Shown here: piece after piece, positions 36,845-51,900 of the stretch | Layout: each line of letters opens with the position of its first letter | Position numbering within the stretch: position 1 is the first letter of the stretch | DNA from: Auanema rhodensis | Taxonomy: Eukaryota; Nematoda; Chromadorea; Rhabditida; Rhabditidae | DNA length: 64,000 nt | Direction: 5' to 3' | NCBI GenBank assembly: GCA_964057225.1 | Contig: OZ059897.1 | Coordinates: 7,998,001-8,062,000 of the forward strand | Notes under the pieces: model-generated | What the model was told of the DNA's origin: nothing | What the model saw: only the letters and a program-made list of their open reading frames with translations | Database searches by the model: none | Position numbers and translations under genes: made by a program

Positions 36845-36948
36845 CGATAAAAACCGTCGAAAAATGAAAAACTAACTAGAACACAACTAACTGCTAAGTT
36901 TCTAATTTTCTTTCTAGTATAAGACCCGAAAATAAAAATAGTGAAAGG

Positions 36949-39900
36949 TTATGTTCGTCCTGGAGGTCGTAGAAGTAAATCAGCCCATAGTGAAGCTGTC
37001 ACACATTGGACTAATTCGTCGAAAGCCTGATCCAGCAGTTTCTCTCTGCAAAAAAATAATACAATTTGAAGCTGGATATTGTGTTGTTACTGATATCGCC
37101 TTGTGTCATCATCGAAAGTATCATTCAAACTATCTTTCAATAGAACACTCAATCGAGGACTTGTTTCTAATTCACAGCTTACTAAGAACAGAGTATAATT
37201 CGGATTATTAGGATTTGTAATCAGAAGACACTAAAACATTTTTCATGAATATCTGTTTCAGAATATTGCTTACCTTTTTCGTAGATGGATGAGGATATTC
37301 TAAGAATCTACAACGATCAGAACCATATCTTGCAAATAAGAAACGACATAGACGAGCACAATTTGTGCCTTGTAAGAGAGAGTTCAACCTAAATTTGAAA
37401 GTATTACTAAAAAATTTCAATATCACAATCACCTTTCTTCTCTGTCGCTCATTTCAACTGTTTGGACAAGGCTTAAGAGAGTATCGAATTCTTCTGCTGG
37501 AAGATCGTGAGAGTAACCTTTAAGAATCCCCCAAACATCAGTTTGAGGATTTCTGAAATTAGACATTAAAATCTTCTTAAGGTTTTAGGTAACAAACTTC
37601 GATGGAAGTAACGATTTGAAGGCAGATGCCTGAGAAGACGGTTTTTTGAGCACAAGAATCTGAAAATTGTTTTTTTTTAGATTCAATAATAACAGAACTA
37701 TTTACCTTTGACCAGATATTATCTCGACGGCATTTCCACTCAGCTTCAATGACAGCGTGATCTAGAAGTTTTGAATAATCAGCAACGGCTTCTTCCAAAA
37801 TCATTTGTAAGTTCCTCTGTTTTGCACATAAGAATTGAACATAAATGACTTTTTCGCCAGGCATTTCCAAATCTGAAAACATTTAGTAATTAGTAATTAG
37901 AAATCAAAGCAACGTCATCAATAATACCTTCTACGTCCACGGTTTTTCTATGTCTTCGACTCGATGAGCCTTCTACTGACAACCGACTAGGCATATCAGA
38001 GTCAGAATCAGCCTTAGTGCCTGATCTTGCAGGAGAAAAAGATAAATCGGTTTCTGTAAAACATAAATGGTTATAGAGAAATATGCAAAAATAAATTACC
38101 ACTACTACCGGAAGCTCTAATTTGAGTTTGAGCTTTATCTATACCACCACTAGAGAATCTACGCTTTTTGTTAACCGATCCATCTACCATTGGTAACCCT
38201 CCTTGGCTAAAAGAAGTAAGTGTACCAGGATGAAAGATTAAAAATCCTACGTAACGATATCCACCATTTGCTCTAGCTCAGCTTCTTTTTCTGCTTCGGA
38301 TGGACCTACGTGCAAGAATTCTCCAACGTCATCTTGACTGTATTCCTCTCTATGAATTTCATCCTCCATCGGACTTACTAAAATAAATACAATTTATTGA
38401 CCATTACAATTAATCCTACTATGTGTCACGTCAACTAAAACTAAATACTGTACAAGATGGAATTTTCCTGGTTTTTCATCTTTTCTACGATCTCGTAGAA
38501 GTACTCTCAACTTCTCATGCTAAAATAAGTATTAGAGAATGATAAAGAATTCTATATTGAATAACCCCATTCAAGTTCCTCGGTTTCTCACTAGAAACCA
38601 ACATGAAGTCGTGAGCCTTGCTACCAACGTCATCTTCGGAATTCTGAAAAAAAGACGTTTTCAATCAGTTGAATTTTTAGATTTGAACCTTTAATCGTAC
38701 AACAGTCCATCCATAATGCTTCTCGTAGTGCATATCCAAGAAGTGAGTCCAGATATCTTTCGGACTCACTCCATGTTTCAAATCAAACGTTGGTCTTACT
38801 GAAATTATTCTTAATGTATGGATAAGACATACAAAACAAACCTTCATAAACGCAATTTCTGGCATTAGGAGGACGACAACCATAATATTTCAAGAAATCA
38901 ACAAGAAAAGAATACGTATTATAACCATGACTAAATAGAACCTAAAATATGATCGTCAGCTATATGGTCTATGCAGTATACTAAACCTGGTCCTTTCCAA
39001 CTAAATATTTACTAAGAATTCGTAGATGAAAATCATAGGTGAAGGAATGTACATGACATCTGGACAGAATGCTGTCTTTAACACCTTCTAATTTTCTCCA
39101 ACGAGCTCTTGCTTCAGTATCATTCTATAATATTTTAATTGAGAAATTTTGATAAAAATTTAAAAACATACTATATTTCTATTAGGCTGAATTAAATCAC
39201 TAGAACTATACACATGAATGGATAATATAAAATATGGTTGGAAGAAAGAAAGTTTAACAACAATTATTCCACCTTAAAATATTAAAATATAACAGTAAAT
39301 AGTAAACAAATAATTAGTTGTACCGCAAGTTTCTTTGAAAAGGGATACAGTTGGAGCATAAGTGCAACCTTGGGGATATTCAGTTTGATACCATGACATC
39401 TTCTTACTTCTTAAAAATATATATTATTATCGTACAACTCATTTATCTTATAGACTAATGCGAGAGAGAAACAAACTTTTCTGTCAGGTTCGTTACTTCA
39501 AACGGCTTCAAACCTGTGGATTTCAGGTAAGAAATATAATCATTCATTAACATATACAAGATTTTGACCTAAAATATAAAAGTTAAGATAAAACAAAAAT
39601 TGGAAATAGAAACCTCAAATGGATCTTCATGTTCACTTTTGAATCTCAAGGGTTGTTGTTGAGCTGATGAACTAGGAACATTCAAAGTGCTGGATCGTAT
39701 TCGGCGACTCGAGCCTGAAGCAGGAGGGCGAGACGAAGATTCTTTTTTAGGTGTCTTAGACTCGATGGTCGCTCGAATCTATAAGAAAAATTAAACGTAT
39801 ATATAATCTGTAATATAGTTACTTCAGCAATCTTTCGTCTCCATTTAGGGAAGAGTAGCACGGGGGTTTGAACAAAATGAACTCTTCTGGAGCATTCCAA

Positions 39901-42900
39901 CAAAGCAGTCAATTCGCTTTCCTGAATAAAAGATTAACACTTGAAAAACTAAGAAAATAAACCTTTATTTTACAGTCATTTTTTGTTAAACGAGAATGAA
40001 CTTGTGATAGCATGATAAAACGATGCATTCTGCGTTCTAGATCAGATCTAAAATTCAAATAGAGAAACAGAAATTAACTCATATTATACCTTAGAGATAA
40101 AACTTGATCAAGTTGGTTTTTGATAAGGCATTGAGATTGATAATTCGGAACAAATGAGAAATCTGAATAAATATACTTTTTATTTCCAACTTCAGGGCAT
40201 GATTTATCAGTACCTGCTTTTCGAATAGGTCTCAAGACTAAATCTGCTATTGGTTCTGGTAAACCTTCAACGGCAACAGCATTCAATTCTTCAGGAGGGT
40301 ATTCTAACTCAATTAATTTGGCAGTACTTCGCCAAACAAGATAAAGGTAAGGATTTTCAGTGGATTTCTGGATTGGAAATAGCTAAATGTGATAGATATT
40401 ATAAAGCATTTGATACCTGTACAGGTGAAAGATGGGTGATTCCAAGTTTATGAAGGGAAATTTCCCGACTAAGTCGTGATCTAGCCAAGTGCCATAGTGT
40501 TGCTCTGAAAAATGTTGAATAGGATCAAATATGTATTATTACCTGTTAATGTAGTTTAATAAGTCTCGAATCTTGTCAGGATTATAGTTATAAAAATATA
40601 CAGTTAGCTTTTCTCCATTCGCTATACCATATAGTAATCTTTGTCGAGGTACAAAAGGATTGAAGCCGGGTGAAAACATATTGCATGCTGAAATAAAATT
40701 TTAATGATGATTGAAAACAAATTCTTACTATTCGAGTCGTTTGCAACTTTTTCCAAAACAGAAGGAAGCCCTGTTTTAGTGATTTCATAGCCATATCTAA
40801 GTGTTTCTTGTGCTACTTTTTCCACCATAGCAAGGATTATATAGTCTGTTTTAGCCTTCTCGTTCATCAGTGCACCTTGATCTTGCTAAAGCATAAATAA
40901 ACAATTATTTTATGAGAATTTAATTGAAAAACCGTAAATTGAGGAACAATTTTCCAATGTTTGTCAAGTTTCACAGTATACCGGTCTGGCCCAGCTACAT
41001 TTGGAGTACGTTCACAGAAATAAATCTTGTCACTGAGGTCAATATCATCGTTACTCAATGAATCTTTAAGTTTATCACAGATTTCAGATAGAGCCTGCAA
41101 ATAGGAATCAGCAAATTATTAATAATCAAAAAAGGTCTTGCTTTTCTCAGTGTATTCTGGCAGTCAAAATCCCAGGAATAACTGTGTACAGACACCATAG
41201 AGCTCTTGTTTTCAATTTCCTTGGCAATAACATAATCAAAGAAATGAGCTATTGAAGAAACTAGTTTAGGATTCAAACTTTTTTGCCTGCAAAATAAAAA
41301 ATATAAAATATACGAAGTCATTGCTCACGATGGTAAAATATTTTCCATAGATCCACCAATCTCAGAAGCAATGGATCCACGACGACCGCTGTCAAATGAA
41401 AATACTGATGATCCTGTCTTCTTCGAACTATCCAAAGTGTGTGAAGGTGTTAAAGGTTGACCACCACTAGGCAAAGCCTCAGAAGAATCACGTTTGCGTA
41501 AAGTCTGCCGTTTATCACTAGGTACTGGGGAAGCTTTGGAACTATTCATTTGAGTCCCTTCAAAATCATTATTTTAAAAAAGTTCAACGGAATTAAGAAC
41601 TCACTATATCCAGGAGTCGCATGAGGACTTTGCGGCATTTGATCAATGACGCTACTTCCAAGAACACTTGAAGTTTCAATTATTTTCAGATTTAAAATAC
41701 CAAATTCTGTGACTACATCGCAACAGGACTGAAACAAACAGATGTTAGAGGTTATACAACTAAAAAGCATACTCTCTCCAAAACACGTCTGAGGACTTGC
41801 TTAAGTTCGTCCAGATTAACATCTCCTCTTTGCCATACAAAAACTTGCATAATTAAAGAAGAACTGAATGGCTGACGATCGGTTGAACATGTCAAACGTT
41901 TGTAGAAAGAATTTCTATCCTTGTCGCTGTTGAAAGGTCTAACCAACAGATGATGAGAATGCTCTCTTAGTACCCCAGGAGTCAATTTCAATGTTTGACC
42001 CTCCAGCCCAACAAATCGAACTTCCAAACAGGCGATTCCTTAAAGTATTCATGTTTTTATAACAAAAAAACTAGTACCTCGTTTTCTTCGATTATCCTTT
42101 TCTGCTCCAGGAGTTTTAACATATATGAAAAATGTTTGAGAATTCAACGAATTATTGTATGGTGTAAAATTAAGATTATCCTAAATTGTTGATATATGAT
42201 ATTCATATGTATATATAATTTGGAACATACTTTACAGCGAGCTACGCTCATAGGTATTTGTAGATGTTGTTGTGTATAATAATATAAATCTTCCAAAAAA
42301 TCGCGCATATCTTCGGGAATTGGGAAACGAAAAACGGCAGAAGGTTCTTGCGGGCCACGTTGAAGAAACTAAAAAAAAACATTTGAATAATTGATGGAGA
42401 GACAATAATACAAACATTAATGTCATCTTCTTCAAAAGAAATATCACAATCCTTGTTGATAAATTCGTTGATTAATACATCCAGCACTTCCTCATCAAAC
42501 TGATGCTAAATTACGGATAATTAGAAGAAAAATTATATTTGTTTGTTAAAAACCTGAATGATTGAAATAAGGGAATTGTTGAAATCCTCAGCAGGACGAC
42601 TAATACCATAAACGGCCAATAAAATTTTTGATCCAATATTTTGCTCTACCTCTCTTAAAATAAGTTTTAAAAAGTATGAACCGAATGTTACGCTCACCTT
42701 TTATCTCTTTTTGATATAGGATTATTGAATTTGTTGTTCTGTGCGTCTGCTTCAAACTGAGCCAATGACGTGAAGAGATGCATATATAATACATTACCAT
42801 TTTCTTCCCTATGATAAGAATCCATTGTCGAATCATATTTTTAAACTCTACCTCATGACATAAGTATTAGGAACATTTTTAACTGCTAGTTTTCCAATTA

Positions 42901-45900
42901 CCCGTTCTACAATTGAGCAAGCTTTGGCCAAGGCATTATCATAACATTTCAGTCTTGAATGTACATCAAACCTAAAGAAAACAAGCATCAAATCATTTGA
43001 ACCAAAAATCGCACCAGAAAAGTTTTTGTAATGGGCAGGCAAAATAGCCTGGAGGAAATGCACTTCTATCAGTTTCAAAAAGCCGCGATTCCAATGGTAA
43101 TCCGTCATCATCGCTTTCTATAAAAAAAAGTTAATTTTGCAACTACAAGGGTTATACCATCCGATGAAGTTGCTGTTTCATAGGAAGATAGATTCTCAGG
43201 GCATAATAGGAGTGGATCGCATTCACCCAATTCATACATTTTTGCGAGCAACCGTTCCTAAAGTTCTGATATAGATTCCATTATTCATATTACAACAATA
43301 CTTGATTTATATTTCTGAGAATTTCTCTGAATTTTTTCCAAGTAGCATTAAAAACTTCAGTGTGTTGGTTTTTGTATCTATAAATAAAATTTGAGTATAC
43401 AATTAATGTATGACAGCGTAACCTTTGACAAAACTTGAAGGTAACTGTGTCATCTATTTTCAAAATAATCCAGAAATCTGCCAGTAAATCTTTTCGCTGA
43501 GGCAGACTATGTAGAGAAACATCCCCTAAAGTGTATGCATTCGAATAGAGCAATTTCATTTGATATTACCACCGTCTGTTGACTTATAATCTTTCATGAG
43601 TTCAGTCATTCGTTGAGTAGGGCACCTGTAAAGTTACGCGACTAAGAACAGAAAAGAAAGATTGATAATACATATACGCAGATTTCTTTCTCACGGCTGG
43701 CTTTGGTCTTGGCTCAAGCTCATCATATGTTGGATCAGAATCACATCGAATTCTTGGTTCAACATCCTTGAAAAAACAAGTCAGTATATTTTAAAATGTT
43801 TGAACTCACGGTTCGCTCAGCCGGTGGTAAGCGCGATTCAAATTCTTTTATATTTTCTACCTACAAGCAAAAACAAAACTCAAATGCAATTTAAAAGAAC
43901 TATACTTGACATATATAAAAATAAGGTGTTTTATCAACTCTTCTCAATATACAATAGCTGATTCTGGTGCCATCCAACCTTTCCTAAACAAAAATTAGAA
44001 TTTAATTATAATTTATTGGAAACCATAAGTAATTCCTTGTTTTCCTCCGATGACTCAACAAGCAGCAAATTACAGTATGTTTCTGATATTCTACTATTAC
44101 TACCATTTTTAGATTTCTAAAGAGAATTATTGGATATAAAGTTCAGCACAGATGTTAAACCTCTTCAGCAATAAAAGCAGAAATCTTGCTTAATTTTTCT
44201 CTTGTGACTTTTCCTTTTCGACTTTCAATCAAAATGGATTCCAACTCAAGCAAACGATTCATTCCATCTAACAACACTCTAACAGCTCCCCTTTCCTAAA
44301 CATTAAATTTATTCTAAAGTAATTCTAAATTTTGAACTAACTCTAAATGGCAACCCTTTCAAGAATAGTTCAGAGCGGTTACAACACAAACTATCTCCAC
44401 TGTCATCTGAGCTTTCATTAGATGAATTATCATGTCTGAACTGCCGTGAAGAAGGCCATGTCAAAACGTAAAGTAACATTTTAACAGAGACATCTTTCAC
44501 ATCTTAAATATATACATAGAAGCAGAAAAATGACGGGCAACTTGTACCATATTGGTGGGGTTTTCGTGAGGTGAGTTTTATGAGATTATGAATACAAGAC
44601 GGTATAAAAGAAATAGGGAAGCATTCCATCGAACCATCTTTGAAGTGTAACGCACAATTAAAAAAAACAAAGAGAGGTGTTTCCTGAACAATATAAAATA
44701 GTTTCTGAATATACGATAAATTTACTTTGCGATCTTTTTTCCTCATAGATCCGGTATCGGAATAATCCTCGACAGGTTGATCTTCAACAAGTTTAGAAAT
44801 TTCGTCAATTCTACTACGTGTACGAAGAGACCCCACATTCGATCCACTATCATCGTCAGCATGATCAGCATTTTCTTTATCATCTTCAACAGCAGCGTTT
44901 CCCTCATTCCTTAAACTGCCTCTGCGAGTTTCTGATCCAGACCCGTCTCTTATAAGAACAAAAGTTACACAAATCAACAAATTGAAATTCATACTTCTTA
45001 ATTTGGTAGTAAAAATAGTTGTCTACATTTGGTACTTGATGGAAGCTCCGTCCTAATGCTTCCTTGAACAGGTTGGTCAAATTAGACTCCTCGCAGCAAT
45101 AGTTGTTCTTTTCTTTAGACGACTGTAAGTAGTTGTGTTATTGGTTTATATAAATTATTGATTTACTTCATTTAAATGAACACAAAACGTTTCAAGAGCA
45201 CTGGCGACAGATTCTACTTCGAAAGAGCTGCCTTTGCATTGTTCATTCAGAACTGATTGTATAATAGAAGCTTCGATACTAATTCCTTTAAAAAAAATAA
45301 AATATTTCTACCAGACTACTCCACCTTACCTTTACATATGCAAGAATATACAGCCGAAACTAAGGCTCGTTCAACAACATTATAATAAACAAACTTAACA
45401 ACTTCTAATAATTTTACAGAAGAATAATTATGTTTCATTGTACTGCTACGACTATATGATATCCAGCTTTCAGGAACGTCTATAAGAACCATAATATGAT
45501 TCGAAACCGATCTGTCCCTACCATAGGGTTTTGGCTCTTCCCAGTTATGAGGGAAATTTTCCTCTTTCCTACAGTCTAATTCCCTCACACAACCTAATGA
45601 TTTACCAGTGATCAGCCCATAAGCCACCTGTGCTTCATCAGCTACACAAGCTATTATTGGTAACTCTATAATATAAACAAATAAAAATAACAAACGAGGC
45701 CCTATTAAATGTTACCATCCCAAGTAGGCCAATCATCCTTTTTAGGATCATCAGAGATTTGAGGAACAAATAGTAAGAACACAGCCCAAGGACTGAGTTT
45801 CATTACATAAATTCTGCATTTTGTATTTGTAAAATAATCTTGAAGAATAAAATATTGGTTACTATTAAATATGATTAGGAACCTGTTCGTTTCTCCGAAT

Positions 45901-48900
45901 GTTCAGTCTTTTTTGTTTGCTTTACCATTCCCTCGTAAACCTATATACCATATTAAACTAAAAATTTAATTTTCATATTAACCTTTTGGAATACATGCGG
46001 ATCTTCCATATCAATGGATACCGAGAAAAGAGCATCTAGCTCTCTAAGAAGAGAACTAAAGAAAGTTTTCATCCGTTTGATTTTGAAATCATCCTCTGAA
46101 ATTTTTTTTATAAATATTTTTGCATTCCTTTATGGATAGCGATCTTAGTTTCATTGATTTCTGATATAAAAATTATTTGCACTATAAATGTTGGCATTTT
46201 TTCATTTCAACCTCCGCAGCATTTACATTTGGGGCAAAAAAAATAGCCGCAGTGAACCAAATCATATTTTGGTGTGAGAGATATTAGTTATTAATGTTGA
46301 AATATGCAGCATAACCAATTGGTGGTAAAAACGTTTTGCAATCACTCGATACGCATCTCAACGCCACATTGCTATATCACGTTGATCAATAGATGACCCT
46401 CGATAACACAAACTAACGCTCCGTATTTTAGATGGTGAACATAGTCGTTTTTGTATATCAAACCATCGATTCCACATGTGAAGAACGGCTATTACAACAC
46501 AGCACTCGTTCGTTTTTCTCACAAAAAAAAGCTCAATCGTTCTATACTAAGGATGGTTGTCATTCATTTTCATCTCTACAGAAATAATCACAGTTCATTG
46601 AAGGAATAGAATCTATTTGTCATTTCACCGTTCATTCACCTTATCATTGTTTGCTGCAAAATGCAAAGCCAATTCCAGCTCACTGATGAACAGAGCATTA
46701 AAATCGTGGAAATAATTTCAAGAGTATTATTCTGTAACGAACAGAGACACGATTGGAAAAAAGAATGCAGTATGATAGCTATGATGACACGATTAAACGG
46801 CGGCCTACCATAGGCATATGTAATCCTTATTTAAACTATTGAAAACAGTGGGAAGTTCTGTAAAAACGTTTAAGCGATTTATGCAATTGATACACTGGCA
46901 CAAACATCTATGGAATATAGAGATACTAGTATTACTCTACAAGGTTAATAACGGGCGCCTACTGTTAAGCCATGTGTTTATGAAGTGAGCTAGTCGTATC
47001 TGCTTATACGATTTATTTTGACAGCTAGAATATTTGCGAGGACAAGTTATTTAGACAACTGCCTATATTTATACATACTGTATATTCCATAATAATGCTT
47101 CAGCAATACAGCATTGAGCTAGATGATGTGCTCAAGTGCTCATAACCTTCATGATTATTAAGATATATTATTCATTCCTATTGTGCCGTGATCTAATGCA
47201 CCTCTACAATTCATATCGTGCAATATGAGCAGGAGAATTATTCAGACCAAAATGATTTTGTATTAGCCCCCTCTTAGGGCTGGAAATAACTGCATATTCC
47301 ACGTAGCATATACATCAGCAGCATTTTCCCCACTGACTCATATCCCTTCTGTACTTTCATGACGCCATCCCTGACAAATTTCATACGTAGAATAAAAGAA
47401 GTATTAACAATTCCCTTTAACGTCATCTCTACATCGTCTCGCTTTTGTTGAAAATTTCCTTTCAATTTTTCATTTTAATCATCAAGTAAAAATAAATTTA
47501 AAACTCTTGAAATTTAAAAAAAGACTAACTTGTTTCGAACGTAGGAATACGAATCAAAACTCTGTTTGATTTTGAAGCCAACTTGGACAGTCGAACAGAT
47601 AAATTTACTGTCGAAATTGCCCGATTATTTTCTGATTCCAACTGTACTAAAAAGTAAGCGAAACATATTTCCTTCAAAACTTACTTCTTCTTCTGCTTCG
47701 GCATCATCCTGTGCGCTAAGCTTAATATTTCCCGCTGGGGAAGCACATAAACGAAGTAATTGATCAATAGAAAATAGAAGAACAACAATATCATCGTCAA
47801 TACAAGGAGCAGGTTCCTAATACAACAATGTGAACAAAAATACAATATCTAACAATCTTCATACATACATCTTCATATAAGTTAAGTAAATGGCAGTTCA
47901 GGAACAAGCAAGAAAATGGAGGTGAGAATCTCACTGTGATATCGAGAGTGATCCGAACCTCCACTTTACCGCAAGTCCAATTTATAATTATCAGTACACA
48001 AAATATTCGAAATGTTAGTAACCTTCAGCGCCAGATGAAAGTAATAGATCTGACAATGCCTTATGTATGCAAGATCAGAACTTTCAACTGACTCGAAAGA
48101 TTCCTGTAATGTCAGTTCCCAACTTACCTGTAAGGCAGTAAGGAAGGAGACAAAACAAAAGTTCTCTGATCGAACCAGTGCTACGTCCGCACCATCAGAA
48201 TGAGGGCTAGGAATGATTAGATAAGCAACTCTAGATAGCAATACCATAGGCAATTGATGCCATAACAAAGTTCTCGATAGCAGACCTCAAGGTATGTATA
48301 AACATGGGGAGATAGGGGTGGATCGTAATAATCAAAAATATAGTTGTCAAATCGAAAACTGATGTAAAATGTGATATGGTGGGGAGTAGAATGCGAAATT
48401 TGGCCTGCTATGTGAACAAGTGAAAATGTTATGAACCATATGGGCGGAGTCTCTACGCGCTGACAATCCCCTCCCCTACTCTGGTTGTTGACACGTGGAC
48501 ATGCAAATGTACAACAAAAGCAGATTATATGCATATTTTCCGATCGAACAAAACTTATATGAAGATGTACGTATGTATGTAATCCACCAACCTTAGGTCC
48601 GTTACTTTCATACAAAGCTGATGGTTCCATCCATGCTTCTGAAGATATTATTATGGGGTCAACGGGCCGATTGGCTGGCCTGATATTTATTTTATCATCA
48701 TGCCAAGGTCTAAAATTCTAATTTGTTTTTCAATTAAAACCTTGGAGTCACCTTGGAGATGCAGCCAGTAATCTACTACTTCGTTGATTTGGTGGTGGTA
48801 ACGTTGGAGGAAATATTATGAACTGTTCTAGAGCAGATCCAGTAGCGAAATTAACCTAAACGATATGAATGACAGAATCATACCAAAATACTCATATATA

Positions 48901-51900
48901 CCTGCCGGCAAACGCTAACCATACCATTTTTCGTCCAAGATATCTTGAAACCTTCTTGTTTCCTCTTTATTAAAATTAGATTTGATATATATGACGCATT
49001 AAAATCATCTCTACTATTTCCAGATTTAAGAGGAAAAAGCTTCCATATTCTTCTCCTTAAATGACCCACAGTAAAACCGTATGATATATGTCTCCTACTT
49101 GCAATACAAATATTTACTGATGGTATTGTATACTAAAACATCATTCGAATCGTCCTGTTCCTCCGGATTGATCTTTACTATTTCTTCCATATTGATAGGA
49201 ACATGGCCGTATCTTATCATGATCCGCTCAAGCGGTCTTCGGAAAACCATCAAAGCGGTCTGAACAAAAAACTTGGAGTTTGAAAATGGCACTCATTACC
49301 TCTGCAGGGCGGCTTGAACTACCACCCATCTTGAGATCGCTTAACTTTTTGCGCATCTCTTCGACAACCTTAAACAAGAATATTACAGTTCATAAAAATG
49401 AGCCTTTACTTTGGTTCGTTCACAACTATTCACTCCTCCAGGAAAAGCTGTTTTCAATATCAAACAAGGTGGTTCATGTGAAACTCTAATCATATAGAAG
49501 TATTTCGGTTTATCAGAATTTTCGCTGTAATAGAAGAAATATGTCGGACAAAGCATTACCCTCACCTTTTTACAAATGTTACATATAACTGATCGCGCAA
49601 AAGACAGAAAGAGGAGACTTCCTTTAGTAGACTGTATAGAGCAGCTTTAGATGCACCACAATCAATCTGTATTTTTTTTATTTAAGAACTATATATTTTC
49701 TAAAATGCAAATGTTGAAACTTACAGATACTGGGATTTTAGAAAAAACATTGAAAGACAGTTCCTTTGAGTGTAACACAACCCTCTCAAAATGCATATGA
49801 ACCCATTTTTGCCTAAATCGAGTTATTATGTGAGGAACAATTCTCAAATTATAACGAACCAAATACCATCATTGACATTACATAGCACTTTCCAAAATCT
49901 AAGAAATTTACCAAAATCATCTTCTGTGTCATAACGTTGGCTGAACGTTCAATAATGAATAAACAAACAATCTGTATGTTAACAAACCCTATAGGTGTAT
50001 CATCATCCATGTGAAAAATAGCCCTACTTCCAATTCCAGAAGGCAAATTAAAATATGCCTTGTCAGTATTGAACGAATGTATATGCATCATTAGTTCATC
50101 AGCATCTTGAATACTACAAAACAAAATATGTTCTACTGTTATTTGAAAGATTGTTACCTAGATATAGTTTTCTTCAATAATGAAATAAACTTTTTTCTTT
50201 CATCGCTGCTATTTACATCCCTTCGATTTAATTCTACAAAATCTTTAAGTTCTGATTTTGGTCCTCTAATAAACATCTCCGTACTAATAGCTTCTCTTTA
50301 AAATTTAATGAAACATTTAGAGCATTATGCAAATTATGCATACCTGTTATGAACAACAATAGGCCAACCCGCTGTAATTGTATATTCGATAAAAACCAAA
50401 GGTCGAAAAGGCATGGATAAGTGGAGCTTAATACGAGAATCGTTTTTTAAATATTGGACTAAAATATATTGATCATATATCAGTAGTAATACAGCGACAC
50501 TTGCCTTTTCTAATTGAAAATCCTTCTCGCAAACGAATATACAAAATTTCATGCAACTTGCTGTGATTAGTTCCTTTAGATAGAACAGGATAGGTGACAG
50601 AGTCACTGAAAGAAAGGATTAAAAGCATACCCAACACTTATTTACCATTTTTGAAACTCTGCAAATCCAGAACTAATTTCTCTAAGTACATTTGATATAT
50701 GCACATTTTCTTCCATAAAATTTTGAAAACTCCAACAAACCAGAGCCCTATAAAGCTGTGAAAATAAACATAGCTCTTAATTCTATTTGAACCTATGAAA
50801 ACTATTCAAATCTTTATAAGTCGTTTTATCATTTGTATTAGAAACTTCAATACTTTCAATTCCAAACCCAGAGCAACGGCAATTGGGTAAATATGAACCT
50901 ATAAACAGAGATGGTAAATTGGAAAACAGGGATAAGTTATACCAAATGTTGCCATAGCTAAAAAATGGAAAAGTTCGCCAGAAGCAACATGACCGAAACA
51001 TGCTTCACTATGCGCTGTTCCTTGGACCTAAAAGATTGTATAAAATATTAAAAATATCACCAGAAACCTGAATGAATGAGCATGATATTGTTTGGTTTCG
51101 AATTTGATTCAGCAAGTCTTCTAGAGCCAGTGTGTCAGGATTACCAGCTACTCCATCCGTTATAACGATAATGTCTTGAGAAACCATAAGTATATAACAT
51201 AAACAAATTAATCCTACTTGATTGTGAGTGTTCGGGTAATGATTGCATGGTAATTAATCCAAGTCGTAAAATAAACAGTATGGCTGATTCTGGGAAGATA
51301 TATCCATAAGATGATTTGGACAATTTAGGAGGTTGTAAAGCTTGATCTTCATAATACCTTAATAATCAAGACATGAAAAAATTATATAAATATGATATTT
51401 ACCAAATTTCTGATTTTCTATCAGAATTAAGACCTGTAGTAGATTGATCTTGCCTATAAATGAAAAATTAGTAAAAATAAATTACCATGGCTTATGCAAC
51501 CAATTACAGTTCAGAGAAATTTATAAATGATTTTTCATCTAAACGTGGAATGTGTATGAGTTTTATGCTAATTTTTCATAAATAATATCCTAATATCAAA
51601 TGTGAATATGACCCCATGACTTTCCATTTCAATGATATACCTGTTTATTTCACTCAGATTTTTACCAACTGCGTTCATGGCCATGAAATCTTCAGTATCT
51701 TGGTTGCTATTTTTGCGTGGTGGAACTTCATCATTTCTCGCCTTAAGTGAATAACCAATAAAGTTAATTTAGAAAAAAATACCCTATGGTGACGTCTCAA
51801 ATTCACCCAAGTTCTGAAGATTGGTTGTGAAAACTTATGTAGTGCTTTAACAAGCTCATTAAAACGAGAAGTAACTTTCTTTAAAATAGTTTCAATGTTA

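Noticed and set aside
36951-37211. 86-codon plus-strand ORF after the PTB-SH2 gene
   Set aside because: It is antisense to the last SZT2 exons, which read in a continuous, SZT2-like frame ending at 36949.
48217-48630. 137-codon minus-strand ORF within SZT2
   Set aside because: Only its ends are exon. The middle is a roughly 300-nt intron; splicing AAGGTTG to GTCTGCTATCG keeps the SZT2 frame (VGLLSRTLLWHQ).
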